Below, piece by piece: positions 1 through 10,895 of a DNA stretch of 50,740 nucleotides. The position numbers and the translations under genes were made by a program. The notes below the pieces were generated by a model that was not told the origin of the DNA, searched no databases, and was given only the letters and a program-made list of their open reading frames with translations. The DNA is taken from NCBI RefSeq assembly GCF_013464915.1, contig NZ_RAVT01000037.1, forward strand, positions 17,442-68,181, written 5' to 3'. Source of the DNA: Stenotrophomonas maltophilia (GTDB lineage Bacteria; Pseudomonadota; Gammaproteobacteria; Xanthomonadales; Xanthomonadaceae). Each line of letters starts with the position of its first letter. Position 1 is the first letter of the stretch.

Positions 1-8
1 AAATGGAG

Positions 9-64
9 TTGCCGGCCAGCGGCCGGCACTACCGGGCACAGTAGATCCACGCCATGCGTGGATG
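9..64. repeat. Two SMAG/REP hairpins
   Basis: A GTAGTGCCGGCC-type hairpin in leftward orientation (9-32) is followed by a GTAGATCCACGCC-type hairpin in rightward orientation (41-64). Both have the GTAG head and short inverted repeat of Stenotrophomonas SMAG elements. They lie just beyond the 3' end of nadE. Confidence 0.8.
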
Positions 65-74
65 GCCCGCTACC

Positions 75-1709
75 TCAGCCCTTGTAACCGTTGCTGATCG
101 GATAGCGACGCTCGCGACCGAACGCACGGCGCGACACCTTCGGGCCTGGTGCAGCCTGGTGCCGCTTCCACTCGCTGATGCGCACCAGGCGCAGCACGCG
201 GTCGACCACGGCCGCGTCGTAACCGGCGGCAACGATCTCCGTGCGCGACTGCTCCTGGTCGATGTAGCGGTACAGGATGCCATCGAGCACGTCGTAGGCC
301 GGCAGCGAGTCCTGGTCCAGCTGGTTCTCGCGCAGCTCGGCCGACGGCGGGCGGCTGATCACCGCCGGTGGGATCACCGGCGCACCGCCCACGGTATTGC
401 GCCACTTCGACAGCCCGAACACTTCGGTCTTGTACAGGTCCTTCAACGGCGCATAGCCACCGCACATGTCGCCGTAGATGGTGGCGTAGCCCACCGCGTA
501 CTCGCTCTTGTTGCCGGTGGTCAGCAGCAGGCCGCCAAACTTGTTGGCCAGCGCCATCAGGATCACGCCACGGCTGCGCGACTGCAGGTTTTCCTCGGTC
601 ACGTCCGGCGTGGTGCCTTCGAACATCGGTGCCAGCGATTCCATCAGGCCCTTGAACGCCGGCTCGATCGAGACCGCTTCCAGCTTCACCCCCAGTGCCT
701 GGCACTGTTCGGCAGCCAGGTCGTTGGACAGGCCGGCGGTGTAGCGCGACGGCAGGCGCACCGCGGTGACGTTCTCCGCCCCCATCGCGTCCACCGCCAT
801 GGCCAGTACCAGCGCCGAATCGATGCCACCGGACAGGCCCAGCCACACCTTCCTGAAGCCGTTCTTGCGGCAATAGTCCTGGATGCCACGGGTGACGGCA
901 CGCCAGGCCAGCGCGTCCATGCTCTCGTCGCCATCGTCCATCCACACGTGCGGCATGAAGCGGCGCGTTTGGCCGTCGTACTCCACCACCAGCCACTGGT
1001 CGACGAAGGCGGCGGCAGCGGGGTGCACCGTGCCGTCACCATCGGCCACCACCGAGGCACCATCGAACACCAGCGCATCCTGGCCACCGACCACGTTGAG
1101 ATAGGCGATGGCCGCGCCACTCTCGCGGGTGCGCGCGGCCAGCACCGCATCGCGCTGGGCGTGTTTGCCGCGTTCGTACGGCGAAGCATTGGGTACCACC
1201 ACCAGCTGCGCGCCGGCGCGCACGGTATCGGCCAGCGGCTCGGCGAACCACAGGTCCTCGCAGATCAGCAAACCCACCGGAATGCCGTTGACCTCGAACA
1301 CGCAGCTGCCACCGTCCGGATCGACATCGAAGTAGCGGCGTTCGTCGAACACGGCGTAATTGGGCAGCTCGCGCTTGCGGTAGGTCTGCTCGACCAGGCC
1401 ATCACGCAGCACGCTGGCGGCGTTGTAGACCACCGCCCCAGCCGCCTGCGGCCAGCCGACCACTGCGGTGATGCCGCGGCAGGCCGCGGCGATGCGCGTC
1501 ATTGCCTGCTCGCACTCGTACAGGAAGCCTGGGCGCAGCAGCAGGTCTTCCGGCGGATAGCCGCTCACCGCCAGCTCGGGGAACATCACCAGCTCGGCGC
1601 CGTACTCGTCGCGCGCCTGGCCGATCATCTCGATGATGCGCTCGGTGTTGCCGGCGACATCGCCGACCGGGAAGTCGAACTGCGCCATCGCGATGCGGAT
1701 CGAAGCCAT
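75..1709 (-). CDS. nadE: Glutamine-dependent NAD(+) synthetase
   Basis: Catalyses the last step of NAD synthesis, ATP-dependent amidation of deamido-NAD with glutamine as nitrogen donor, in the cytoplasm. The protein is 544 aa. The N-terminal half is a nitrilase-type amidohydrolase with the expected triad: Glu45 in FPELAVSGYPPEDLL, Lys112 in RKRELPNY and Cys150 in LICEDLW. The C-terminal half is the synthetase domain with the PP-loop SGGIDS near residues 293-298. The frame stays open for 24 codons upstream, but those codons translate a SMAG hairpin, so the start is set at the Met of MASIRIAMAQ. It is monocistronic, with repeats on both sides. The two-domain form is typical of bacteria that use glutamine directly. 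Confidence 0.95.
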   Translation of the reverse strand: MASIRIAMAQFDFPVGDVAGNTERIIEMIGQARDEYGAELVMFPELAVSGYPPEDLLLRPGFLYECEQAMTRIAAACRGITAVVGWPQAAGAVVYNAASVLRDGLVEQTYRKRELPNYAVFDERRYFDVDPDGGSCVFEVNGIPVGLLICEDLWFAEPLADTVRAGAQLVVVPNASPYERGKHAQRDAVLAARTRESGAAIAYLNVVGGQDALVFDGASVVADGDGTVHPAAAAFVDQWLVVEYDGQTRRFMPHVWMDDGDESMDALAWRAVTRGIQDYCRKNGFRKVWLGLSGGIDSALVLAMAVDAMGAENVTAVRLPSRYTAGLSNDLAAEQCQALGVKLEAVSIEPAFKGLMESLAPMFEGTTPDVTEENLQSRSRGVILMALANKFGGLLLTTGNKSEYAVGYATIYGDMCGGYAPLKDLYKTEVFGLSKWRNTVGGAPVIPPAVISRPPSAELRENQLDQDSLPAYDVLDGILYRYIDQEQSRTEIVAAGYDAAVVDRVLRLVRISEWKRHQAAPGPKVSRRAFGRERRYPISNGYKG

Positions 1710-1742
1710 GGGAATCCAGCCTGTGGTTGCAATGCGGCCATT

Positions 1743-1833
1743 GTAGATCCACGCCACGCATGGATGGCGGTGCGGCGGCACGACGGTTATCCGGGGTCAG
1801 ATCCCTTTTGCTGCGCAAAAGGGATCTGACCCC
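1743..1833. repeat. SMAG hairpin plus GGGGTCAGA palindrome
   Basis: A SMAG unit (1743-1766) is followed by a near-perfect palindrome at 1793-1833 with arms GGGGTCAGATCCCTTTT and its complement around a short loop. The palindrome belongs to a separate dispersed family also present at 7425-7461, 28607-28646 and 43293-43333. Confidence 0.8.
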
Positions 1834-1855
1834 ACGCCGCGCGGGGCCCAGACGC

Positions 1856-1888
1856 AGAAAGGCCGCCCGAAGGCGGCCTTTCTGTTTT
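1856..1888. terminator. Rho-independent terminator between sucD and nadE
   Basis: Perfect 12-bp stem AGAAAGGCCGCC / GGCGGCCTTTCT with a CGAA tetraloop (1856-1883), followed on the plus strand by GTTTT. It lies downstream of sucD. The stem ends in TTTCT on both strands, so it can act in either direction, most usefully to end sucCD transcription. Confidence 0.7.
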
Positions 1889-1907
1889 GCAGCAGTCGGC
1901 GGGAAGA

Positions 1908-1932
1908 GCAGTCGACTAACAGTCGACTCTAC
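1908..1932 (-). repeat. SMAG hairpin, GTAGAGTCGAC subtype
   Basis: GTAGAGTCGACTGTTAGTCGACT read on the minus strand, directly behind the sucD stop codon. The same subtype recurs at 42663-42749. Confidence 0.75.
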
Positions 1933-1947
1933 AGTCCCCCTGCGGTC

Positions 1948-2823
1948 TTACTTGACCAGCTTGGCGATGGCAGCGCCCAGGTCGCCCGGCGAACGCACGG
2001 TGACGACGCCAGCGGCTTCCATGGCGGCGAACTTGCCTTCAGCCGTGCCCTTGCCACCCGAGGCGATCGCACCGGCGTGGCCCATGCGCTTGCCGGCCGG
2101 AGCCGACGCACCGGCGATGAAACCGACGACCGGCTTCTTCACGTGGTTCTTGATGTACTCGGCGCCGGCTTCTTCGGCGTCGCCGCCGATTTCGCCAACC
2201 ATGATGATGCCTTCGGTCTGCGGGTCTTCGTTGAACAGCTTCAGGCAGTCGACGAAGTTCAGGCCGTTGATCGGGTCACCACCGATGCCGATGCAGGTGG
2301 ACTGGCCCAGGCCGACTTCGGTGGTCTGCTTGACCGCTTCATAGGTCAGGGTGCCCGAACGCGACACGATGCCGATCTTGCCCGGCTGGTGGATGTGGCC
2401 CGGCATGATGCCGATCTTGCACTCACCCGGAGTGATGACGCCCGGGCAGTTCGGTCCGATCAGCACGGTGTCCGGATGCGAGCGGGTCAGCACGTTCTTG
2501 ACGCGCAGCATGTCCAGCACCGGGATGCCTTCGGTGATGCAGACGATGACCTTGATGCCGGCAGCAGCGGCTTCCAGGATCGCGTCAGCCGCGTACGGCG
2601 GCGGCACGTAGATGACCGAAGCGTTGGCGCCGGTGCTCTGCACGGCGTCGGCAACGGTGTTGAAGACCGGCAGGTCGATATGGGTGGTACCACCCTTGCC
2701 CGGGGTCACGCCGCCGACAACCTGGGTGCCGTACTCGATCATCTGAGTGGCGTGGAAGGTGCCCTGCTGGCCGGTGAAGCCCTGCACGATCACCTTGGTG
2801 TTCTTGTTGATCAAAACAGACAT
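1948..2823 (-). CDS. sucD: Succinyl-CoA ligase (ADP-forming) subunit alpha
   Basis: Alpha subunit of the TCA-cycle enzyme that converts succinyl-CoA to succinate with substrate-level phosphorylation. The 291-aa length is normal for the family. The N-terminal CoA-binding Rossmann domain includes [15 protein letters not shown] near residue 15. The phosphohistidine loop [11 protein letters not shown] lies near residue 246. It follows sucC by 21 nt with an evident operon structure. The start is the ATG of [10 protein letters not shown], preceded by GGAATT about 5 nt upstream. Nothing is unusual in sequence or codon use. Confidence 0.97.
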   Translation of the reverse strand: MSVLINKNTKVIVQGFTGQQGTFHATQMIEYGTQVVGGVTPGKGGTTHIDLPVFNTVADAVQSTGANASVIYVPPPYAADAILEAAAAGIKVIVCITEGIPVLDMLRVKNVLTRSHPDTVLIGPNCPGVITPGECKIGIMPGHIHQPGKIGIVSRSGTLTYEAVKQTTEVGLGQSTCIGIGGDPINGLNFVDCLKLFNEDPQTEGIIMVGEIGGDAEEAGAEYIKNHVKKPVVGFIAGASAPAGKRMGHAGAIASGGKGTAEGKFAAMEAAGVVTVRSPGDLGAAIAKLVK

Positions 2824-2844
2824 TGGAATTCCTTGGTGTCGGTA

Positions 2845-4014
2845 TCAGGCGGCGTTCTTGACAGCTTCAACGATCTTCTTGGCGCCATCGTTGATGTTGT
2901 CAGCCGGGATGATGGCCATGCCGCTGTCACGCAGCAGCTGCTTGCCTTCTTCCACGTTGGTGCCTTCCAGGCGCACCACGACCGGAACCTTGACGCCCAC
3001 TTCCTTCACGGCGGCGATGATGCCTTCGGCAATCATGTCGCAGCGGACGATGCCGCCGAAGATGTTGACGAAGATGCCTTCGACCTTGTCCGAGGACAGG
3101 ATCAGCTTGAAGGCTTCGATGACGCGCTGCTTGTTGGCACCGCCGCCCACGTCCAGGAAGTTCGCCGGCTCGCCGCCGTTGAGCTTGATGACGTCCATGG
3201 TGGCCATGGCCAGGCCGGCGCCGTTCACCATGCAGCCGATGTTGCCGTCCATGGTGACGTAGTTGATGTCCAGCTCCGAAGCGATCACTTCGGTCGGGTC
3301 TTCCTGGGTCTTGTCGCGCATGGCGACCAGGGCCTTCTGGCGGAACGCGGCGTTGTCGTCGCTGTCGAACTTGCCGTCCAGCGCGTACAGGTTGCCGTCG
3401 TCCAGGATGGCCAGCGGGTTGATTTCAACCAGGGCCAGGTCCTTTTCGTTGAACAGGCGGTACAGGTTCACCATGATGCTGGCGAACTGGCCGGCCTGCT
3501 TGGCGGTCAGGCCCAGCTTGAAGCCGAAATCGCGGCCGTGGTAACCCTGCACGCCTTCGACGAAGTCGACGTTCAGCGAGTGGATCAGCTCCGGGGTTTC
3601 AGCGGCGACCTGCTCGATCTCCACGCCGCCTTCCGAAGAGGCGATGTAGGTGATGGTCTTGGTGCCACGGTCGACCAGCACCGACAGGTACAGTTCCTTG
3701 ACGATCTCGCCGGCGGTGGTCACCAGCACCAGGTTGACCGGCAGTTCAACGCCTGCGGTCTGGTAGGTGGCCATCTTGGTGCCGAGCATCTTGGCCGCAG
3801 CGGCCTTCACGTCGTCGGTGGTCTTGCAGAACTTGACGCCGCCAGCCTTGCCGCGGCCGCCAGCGTGGATCTGCGCCTTGACCATCCAGGGGCCCTGGCC
3901 CAGGGAGTTGGCAGCGGCAACCGCTTCGTCCGGGGTCGCAGCGACCTTGCCGGCCGGGACCGGGATGCCGTACTCGGCAAGCAGTTGTTTTGACTGGTAT
4001 TCGTGGAAATTCAT
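2845..4014 (-). CDS. sucC: Succinyl-CoA ligase (ADP-forming) subunit beta
   Basis: Beta subunit of the SucCD heterotetramer. The 389 aa comprise an N-terminal ATP-grasp nucleotide-binding domain ([20 protein letters not shown], the family's characteristic opening) and a C-terminal CoA-ligase flavodoxin-like domain ([19 protein letters not shown]). It is first in the sucCD operon and is transcribed away from pilS across a 357-nt divergent gap. As in other Xanthomonadaceae, sucCD is not linked to the sucAB genes here. Confidence 0.97.
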   Translation of the reverse strand: MNFHEYQSKQLLAEYGIPVPAGKVAATPDEAVAAANSLGQGPWMVKAQIHAGGRGKAGGVKFCKTTDDVKAAAAKMLGTKMATYQTAGVELPVNLVLVTTAGEIVKELYLSVLVDRGTKTITYIASSEGGVEIEQVAAETPELIHSLNVDFVEGVQGYHGRDFGFKLGLTAKQAGQFASIMVNLYRLFNEKDLALVEINPLAILDDGNLYALDGKFDSDDNAAFRQKALVAMRDKTQEDPTEVIASELDINYVTMDGNIGCMVNGAGLAMATMDVIKLNGGEPANFLDVGGGANKQRVIEAFKLILSSDKVEGIFVNIFGGIVRCDMIAEGIIAAVKEVGVKVPVVVRLEGTNVEEGKQLLRDSGMAIIPADNINDGAKKIVEAVKNAA

Positions 4015-4371
4015 GCGTCACCGTGGGAATAGGAACGACCGCACGCAATTCCTCAGGGCCCCGGCGGGGCGCCGGCATGGACCGCGGCGGGCCCACTATT
4101 GTGGCCGAGCCAGCGCCGGGGCGCAAAGAAGTCTGTACAAAACGCCGGACGCGGGCAGATTTCCACCGCCATTCAGGCAGTTGCGCCAGGGCCGGGGCTG
4201 GCCACCGGTGTCCGCACCGGGCCAAATGCGCGATCCGGGTCACTTCGGCGGCGCCCCGCCTGGGGCCCTATACTGCCCTTCGCAAACGCGACGTGCCGGC
4301 CCGGCTTCAGGGGGCGCCGGCCAGGCCCGCCGCAGAATCCAGACCCAGGCAGCCAGAAGGGGAGTTCCGGC
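4015..4371. other. Divergent intergenic region sucC / pilS
   Basis: This 357-nt stretch without a gene separates leftward sucC from rightward pilS and must carry both promoters. A TATACT hexamer at 4268-4273 could be a -10 box for pilS, but I see no convincing -35 partner. No strong hairpin or repeat is evident. The pilS Shine-Dalgarno AGGGGAG lies at its right end. Confidence 0.5.
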
Positions 4372-5985
4372 GTGTCACCCAGTGCTTCATTGATCGACCG
4401 CATCGAATCGATTCCGCGGCGTGAACTGTATTTCTTCGCGCTGTACCGGGTGCTGATCGCTACGGTCATTGCCGCCCTGCTCTACAGCCCCTTGTCGGCC
4501 ATGGTCGGCGAAGCCCATCACCCGCGGCTGGCCGATGTGGTTGCGGTCATCTACCTGGCCCTGTCGCTGCTGGCCCTGGCCCTCGGCCGCAACGAACGCT
4601 GGCTGCGCCCGATCGTGGTCAGCGGCGTGCTGGTGGATATCGTGGCCGCCACCCTGCTGTCGCACGCCCTGCCCGGCGCCAGCGCCGGCATCTCGATGTC
4701 GCTGCTGTTCAACATCGCCGCCGCCGCCACCCTGCTGCCGCTCAGCCTGGGGCTGGGCCTGGCGCTGGCCGCCAGCCTGGCCACCGGCGTCGAGTACACA
4801 TGGAAGCTGCTGGAAGGCGGAGACCCCACCCGCACCCTGGCCGAGCTGGCGATGTTCGCCACCAGCTACCTGGCACTGGCCTTCATCAGCTACCAGGTGG
4901 GCAACCGCGCCCGCCGCAACCAGCAGCTGGCCAACCAGCGCGGCGACGAAGTGGCCAACCTGTTCCAGATCAACGAACTGATCATCCGCCGCATGCGCAC
5001 CGGCGTGCTGGTGGTGGACGCCGACAACCGCATCACCCTGGCCAACGAAGCGGCCTCGATGCTGCTGGGCGACAATGAGGGCAACGGCGAAAGCGGACGC
5101 CTGGACCTGGCCAGTGCCGCACCGGAACTGGCGCGCCGGCTGCAGCGCTGGCGCAATGGCTGGGCACAGGACGAACTGCCGCTGCAGCTCAATCCCGACC
5201 AGCCGGAAGTACAGCCGCGCTTCGCCCGCCTGCTGGCCGGCAGCGACCTTGCGCTGGTGTTCCTGGATGATTCCAGCGTCGTCTCGCGCCGCGCCGAATC
5301 GCTCACCCTCTCTGCCATGGGCCGCTTCTCGGCCAGCCTCGCCCACGAGATCCGCAACCCGCTGGCGGCGATCAACTATGCCGTGCAGCTGCTCGAGGAA
5401 GGTACCGGCTTCAACGAGAGCGACCGCCGCCTGCTGCAGATCATCCGCCAGCAGTGCCAGCGCACCAACGGCATCGTCGAAAGCGTGCTGGGCCTGGCCC
5501 GGCGCGAGCGTGCCACGCCCGAGAACGTGGACCTGGTCGCCTTCGTGCGCCGCTTCGTGCTGGAGTACAAGCAGGGCCAGACCCTGGAAACCGACAGCAT
5601 CGAACCGATCATCAGCGACACATCGGTGATGGCCCAGGTCGACACCAAGCATCTCTACCAGGTGCTGACCGTGCTGGTGCACAACGCGCTGAAGTACGGC
5701 CGCATCGGCCAGCAACCGGCACGGGTGCGGCTGCGCGTGGCCCAGCACGAACGCAGCGCGGTGATCGACGTGATGGACCGTGGCCCGGGCATCCCCGAGA
5801 GCGTTGCCGCACAGCTGTTCCGGCCCTTCTTCACCACGTCCGAGCATGGCACCGGACTGGGCCTGTACATCGCGCGCGAGCTGTGCAGGGCCAACCAGGC
5901 CCGCCTGGACTACATCGCGGTACCCGCTGGTGGCTCCTGCTTCCGGCTGGTGCTGCCCGGTCCACATACGCTGCTGCCCAGCTGA
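4372..5985 (+). CDS. pilS: Type IV pilus sensor histidine kinase PilS
   Basis: Membrane sensor that autophosphorylates and passes phosphate to PilR to control pilin transcription. The 537-aa protein begins with a six-helix membrane module (about residues 20-190), then a PAS-like region with LVVDADNRITLANEAA. The kinase core follows, with His325 in AHEIRNP, an N-box VHNALKYG near 438, and G-boxes DRGPGIP and GTGLGLYIA near 470-500. The frame is open further upstream, but the GTG at 4372, preceded by AGGGGAG at good spacing, gives the expected N-terminus just before the first membrane helix. pilR follows 60 nt downstream. Confidence 0.93.
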   Translation: MSPSASLIDRIESIPRRELYFFALYRVLIATVIAALLYSPLSAMVGEAHHPRLADVVAVIYLALSLLALALGRNERWLRPIVVSGVLVDIVAATLLSHALPGASAGISMSLLFNIAAAATLLPLSLGLGLALAASLATGVEYTWKLLEGGDPTRTLAELAMFATSYLALAFISYQVGNRARRNQQLANQRGDEVANLFQINELIIRRMRTGVLVVDADNRITLANEAASMLLGDNEGNGESGRLDLASAAPELARRLQRWRNGWAQDELPLQLNPDQPEVQPRFARLLAGSDLALVFLDDSSVVSRRAESLTLSAMGRFSASLAHEIRNPLAAINYAVQLLEEGTGFNESDRRLLQIIRQQCQRTNGIVESVLGLARRERATPENVDLVAFVRRFVLEYKQGQTLETDSIEPIISDTSVMAQVDTKHLYQVLTVLVHNALKYGRIGQQPARVRLRVAQHERSAVIDVMDRGPGIPESVAAQLFRPFFTTSEHGTGLGLYIARELCRANQARLDYIAVPAGGSCFRLVLPGPHTLLPS

Positions 5986-6045
5986 TGCCCATTCTGTGCG
6001 TCAAACATTTGTCGCTTCCAGCCCCCTCGTTTATCTTTCACGCCC

Positions 6046-7419
6046 ATGAATGAAACCCGCAGCGCCCTCGTCGTCGACGACGAACGCGACATCCGCGAAC
6101 TGCTGGTACTGACCCTCGGCCGCATGGGGCTGCGCATCAGTACCGCCGCCAACCTGGCCGAGGCACGTGAGCTGCTGGCCAGCAATCCGTACGACCTGTG
6201 CATCACCGACATGCGCCTTCCGGATGGCAACGGTATCGAGCTGGTCAGCGAGATCGCCCAGCACTACCCGCGCACGCCGGTCGCGATGATCACCGCCTTC
6301 GGCAGCATGGATCTCGCCGTGGAGGCGCTGAAGGCCGGCGCGTTCGATTTTGTCAGCAAGCCGGTGGACATCTCGGTGCTGCGCGGGCTGGTCAAGCACG
6401 CGCTGGAACTCAACAACGCCGAGCGCCCGGCACCGGGCCCCAACGCCGAACAGGGCGGGCGCCTGCTTGGCCACTCACAGGCCATGGATGTGCTGCGCAC
6501 CACCATCGGCAAGGTCGCGCGCAGCCAGGCGCCGGTCTACATCCTCGGCGAGTCGGGCGTCGGCAAGGAGCTGGTCGCACGCACCATCCATGCCCAGGGC
6601 GCGCGCGCGGCCGGCCCGTTCGTGCCGGTCAACTGCGGCGCCATTCCCGGCGAGCTGATGGAGAGCGAATTCTTCGGCCACCGCAAGGGCAGTTTCAGCG
6701 GCGCGCACGCCGACAAGCCCGGCCTGTTCCAGGCTGCGCACGGCGGCACCCTGTTCCTGGACGAAGTGGCTGAACTGCCACTGCAGATGCAGGTGAAGCT
6801 GCTGCGCGCGATCCAGGAAAAGTCGGTGCGCGCGGTGGGTGCGGCCAACGAGGAGCCGGTGGATGTCCGCATCCTCTCGGCCACCCACAAGGATCTGGCC
6901 GAGCTGGTCGAGGACGGGCGCTTCCGCCACGACCTGTACTACCGCATCAACGTGATCGAACTGAAGGTGCCGCCGCTGCGCGAGCGCCGCCAGGACCTGC
7001 CCGAACTGGCCGCCGCCGTGCTGGCCCGATTGGCCCGCAGCCACGGCCGCGCCACCCCGCTGCTGGCGCCGTCGGCGCTGGAAGCGCTGGCGCAGTACGC
7101 GTTCCCGGGCAATGTGCGCGAGCTGGAGAACATCCTGGAACGTGCACTGGCCCTGGCCGAGGAAGACCGCATCGGCGCCGATGACCTGCGCCTGCCGCAG
7201 CACGCGCCGCGTACGCCGGGCAGTGCCGCGCCCGCCGAAGCGGTGGCCGACCTGCAGCCGGGCAGCGCTGCCCTGCCCTCCTACATCGAGCAGCTCGAGC
7301 GCAGCGCCATCCAGCGTGCGCTGGAAGAGAACCGCTGGAACAAGACCCGTACCGCCGCGCAGCTGGGCATCACCTTCCGTGCGCTGCGCTACAAGCTGAA
7401 GAAGCTGGGGATGGAGTAA
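6046..7419 (+). CDS. pilR: Sigma-54 response regulator PilR
   Basis: NtrC-family activator that, once phosphorylated by PilS, drives RpoN-dependent pilin transcription. The order is a receiver domain with phospho-acceptor Asp55 (CITDMRLPDGNG), an AAA+ domain with Walker A GESGVGKE near 168, and a C-terminal Fis-type helix-turn-helix (RTAAQLGITFRALRYKLKKL). The sigma-54 contact loop reads GSFSGA (residues 215-220) instead of the consensus GAFTGA. The 457-aa length is normal. A matching -24/-12 site lies upstream of the prepilin gene at 10106-10543. Confidence 0.95.
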   Translation: MNETRSALVVDDERDIRELLVLTLGRMGLRISTAANLAEARELLASNPYDLCITDMRLPDGNGIELVSEIAQHYPRTPVAMITAFGSMDLAVEALKAGAFDFVSKPVDISVLRGLVKHALELNNAERPAPGPNAEQGGRLLGHSQAMDVLRTTIGKVARSQAPVYILGESGVGKELVARTIHAQGARAAGPFVPVNCGAIPGELMESEFFGHRKGSFSGAHADKPGLFQAAHGGTLFLDEVAELPLQMQVKLLRAIQEKSVRAVGAANEEPVDVRILSATHKDLAELVEDGRFRHDLYYRINVIELKVPPLRERRQDLPELAAAVLARLARSHGRATPLLAPSALEALAQYAFPGNVRELENILERALALAEEDRIGADDLRLPQHAPRTPGSAAPAEAVADLQPGSAALPSYIEQLERSAIQRALEENRWNKTRTAAQLGITFRALRYKLKKLGME

Positions 7420-7424
7420 GGGCC

Positions 7425-7573
7425 GGGTCGGATCCCTTTCCAAAGAAAAGGGCTCTGACCCGACGCGGACCCACCAACGTGGTAGTGCCGGCCGCTGGCC
7501 GGCAACCTCATGCATCGCGTCATCCACGCATGGCGTGGATCTACTGTGGAGCCGAGCATGGGCTCGGCTCTAC
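7425..7573. repeat. REP cluster between pilR and pilB
   Basis: Four hairpins fill the gap between the convergent genes: a GGGTCGGATCCCTTT palindrome (7425-7461), a GTAGTGCCGGCC SMAG (7482-7504), a leftward GTAGATCCACGCC SMAG (7521-7544) and a leftward GTAGAGCCGAGC SMAG (7546-7573). Confidence 0.8.
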
Positions 7574-7589
7574 GGAAAACCGCGTTGCA

Positions 7590-9323
<1,734 letters not shown>

Positions 9324-9545
9324 ATGAATCCTTGGCTCATGGGGTCATGCCATGCCGTACGCCTTGCACGGACACCGCACGGGGCAGCAGAACCCGCCGC
9401 GACCCAAGGGCCACCGGCATCGCCAATCCATGAGCAACACTGCCTGGCCCGGCACTCCCGGCCCGGCAGGCACGATCCTGACTCCCTCGGGGATGATAGC
9501 CCCGTCAAGGGGCAGCCAGCATCCCATTGAAGCGCTGAAGTGTGA

Positions 9546-9953
<408 letters not shown>

Positions 9954-10019
9954 GACTCCCCCTGTTTGATCCAGCAATCCCCATTGCTGCGTGCCGACCG
10001 GAATTCGTACTCCAGTCAG

Positions 10020-10047
10020 CACAAGGCCCGCCGAAGCGGGCCTTGTG
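10020..10047. terminator. Hairpin between the two prepilin genes
   Basis: Perfect 12-bp stem CACAAGGCCCGC / GCGGGCCTTGTG with a CGAA loop, located between the upstream prepilin (ends 10106) and the downstream one (starts 9953) on the minus strand. It lacks a strong U-tract, so it may attenuate rather than fully stop transcription and set the ratio of the two pilins. Confidence 0.6.
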
Positions 10048-10105
10048 TCAACTCTGATGACAGCTACAGGAGCAGCAAACTCCCATGCCTGTCAGGTCAA
10101 GAGCA

Positions 10106-10543
10106 TTAGGTACCAGTGCAGCCAGCCGGGCGGAACTTCTTGTCAACCGACACGGTGACACAGCTGAAACCACCAGCCTTAGTGATTGCACCCGAGGTTG
10201 CGTCCACGGTTGCTTCAGCATAGGTCAGTGCGATGGTGGAGCTGGTGCCGATACGGCCCGGCTCACGGATGGTGCAGGTCATGCCATCAGCATCAACTGC
10301 AATCTTAGAGCAGCTACCAGTCTCCTTCGCTTGGAAGCCTGCAGTCGCCTCGGTCGGATCACGGCCCGCGCTCTTTTCCATCTCGAACTGGGTCTTGTGC
10401 GAGGCCAGGTCGGCCAGCGCAGCGGTGACCTTCGACTTCGAGGTGTAGTCCTGGTAGGCCGGCAGCGCGATGGCGGCCAGGATGGCGATGATCGCGACGA
10501 CGATCATCAGTTCGATAAGGGTGAAGCCCTTCTGGTTCTTCAT
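10106..10543 (-). CDS. pilA: Type IV major prepilin PilA
   Basis: Major pilin precursor of 145 aa. The leader MKNQKG precedes [20 protein letters not shown] and then [13 protein letters not shown], the classical type IVa continuation. Cleavage by PilD falls between Gly6 and Phe7. Cysteines in GSCSKIA, GMTCTI, FSCVTV and RPAGCTGT would form the conserved loops, including the C-terminal D-loop. A Shine-Dalgarno-like AGGG precedes the ATG weakly, but the leader fixes the start. A sigma-54 site lies about 100 nt upstream. It is divergent from pilC and is probably the gene most strongly controlled by PilS/PilR here. Confidence 0.93.
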   Translation of the reverse strand: MKNQKGFTLIELMIVVAIIAILAAIALPAYQDYTSKSKVTAALADLASHKTQFEMEKSAGRDPTEATAGFQAKETGSCSKIAVDADGMTCTIREPGRIGTSSTIALTYAEATVDATSGAITKAGGFSCVTVSVDKKFRPAGCTGT

Positions 10544-10895
10544 TGGTACATCCCCAAGATAGTGGTGGTTGAGTTCAGTGCACGGGATCGGACCGGGCTG
10601 TGCCGGTTGAGCGGGCCCCATGCCCTGCGGGTGGATCAACGCAGGTTGCGTGCCAACCCCGGCACGCCTCCCCCTGGATTTCCCCGCGCCCATGATGGCA
10701 GCAATTTCGCGGATGGGAACCCCCCGCTTCAGATTCTGCGATGGACGCGGCAATGTGACGCAGTGCGTCACCTTTGGCCGGCACCCGGCACGAAATCGCA
10801 CGCTGGGCCGCCTGCCAACTGCCCATCCGGCCTTGAACCCGCTACCATCGATGGCTAGTTACCCGCCTGGGGATGGCGGGTCTTGGGGAGCCAAC
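10544..10895. other. Divergent intergenic region pilA / pilC
   Basis: This 352-nt gap carries the sigma-54 promoter of pilA on the minus strand (10640-10655). A roughly 85-nt pilA leader is implied. On the plus strand it must hold the pilC promoter, for which only the ribosome-binding GGGGAG (10885-10890) is clear. Confidence 0.6.
10640..10655 (-). promoter_or_regulatory. Sigma-54 (-24/-12) promoter of pilA
   Basis: The minus strand reads TGGCACGCAACCTGCG, a close match to TGGCAC-N5-TTGC with the GG and GC dinucleotides correctly spaced. It lies about 97-112 nt upstream of the prepilin ATG, and the PilS/PilR regulators are encoded at the same locus. Confidence 0.8.

Noticed and set aside
54-1829. 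Long plus-strand frame opposite nadE
   Set aside because: The opposite strand carries all NadE catalytic motifs; this frame is its shadow.
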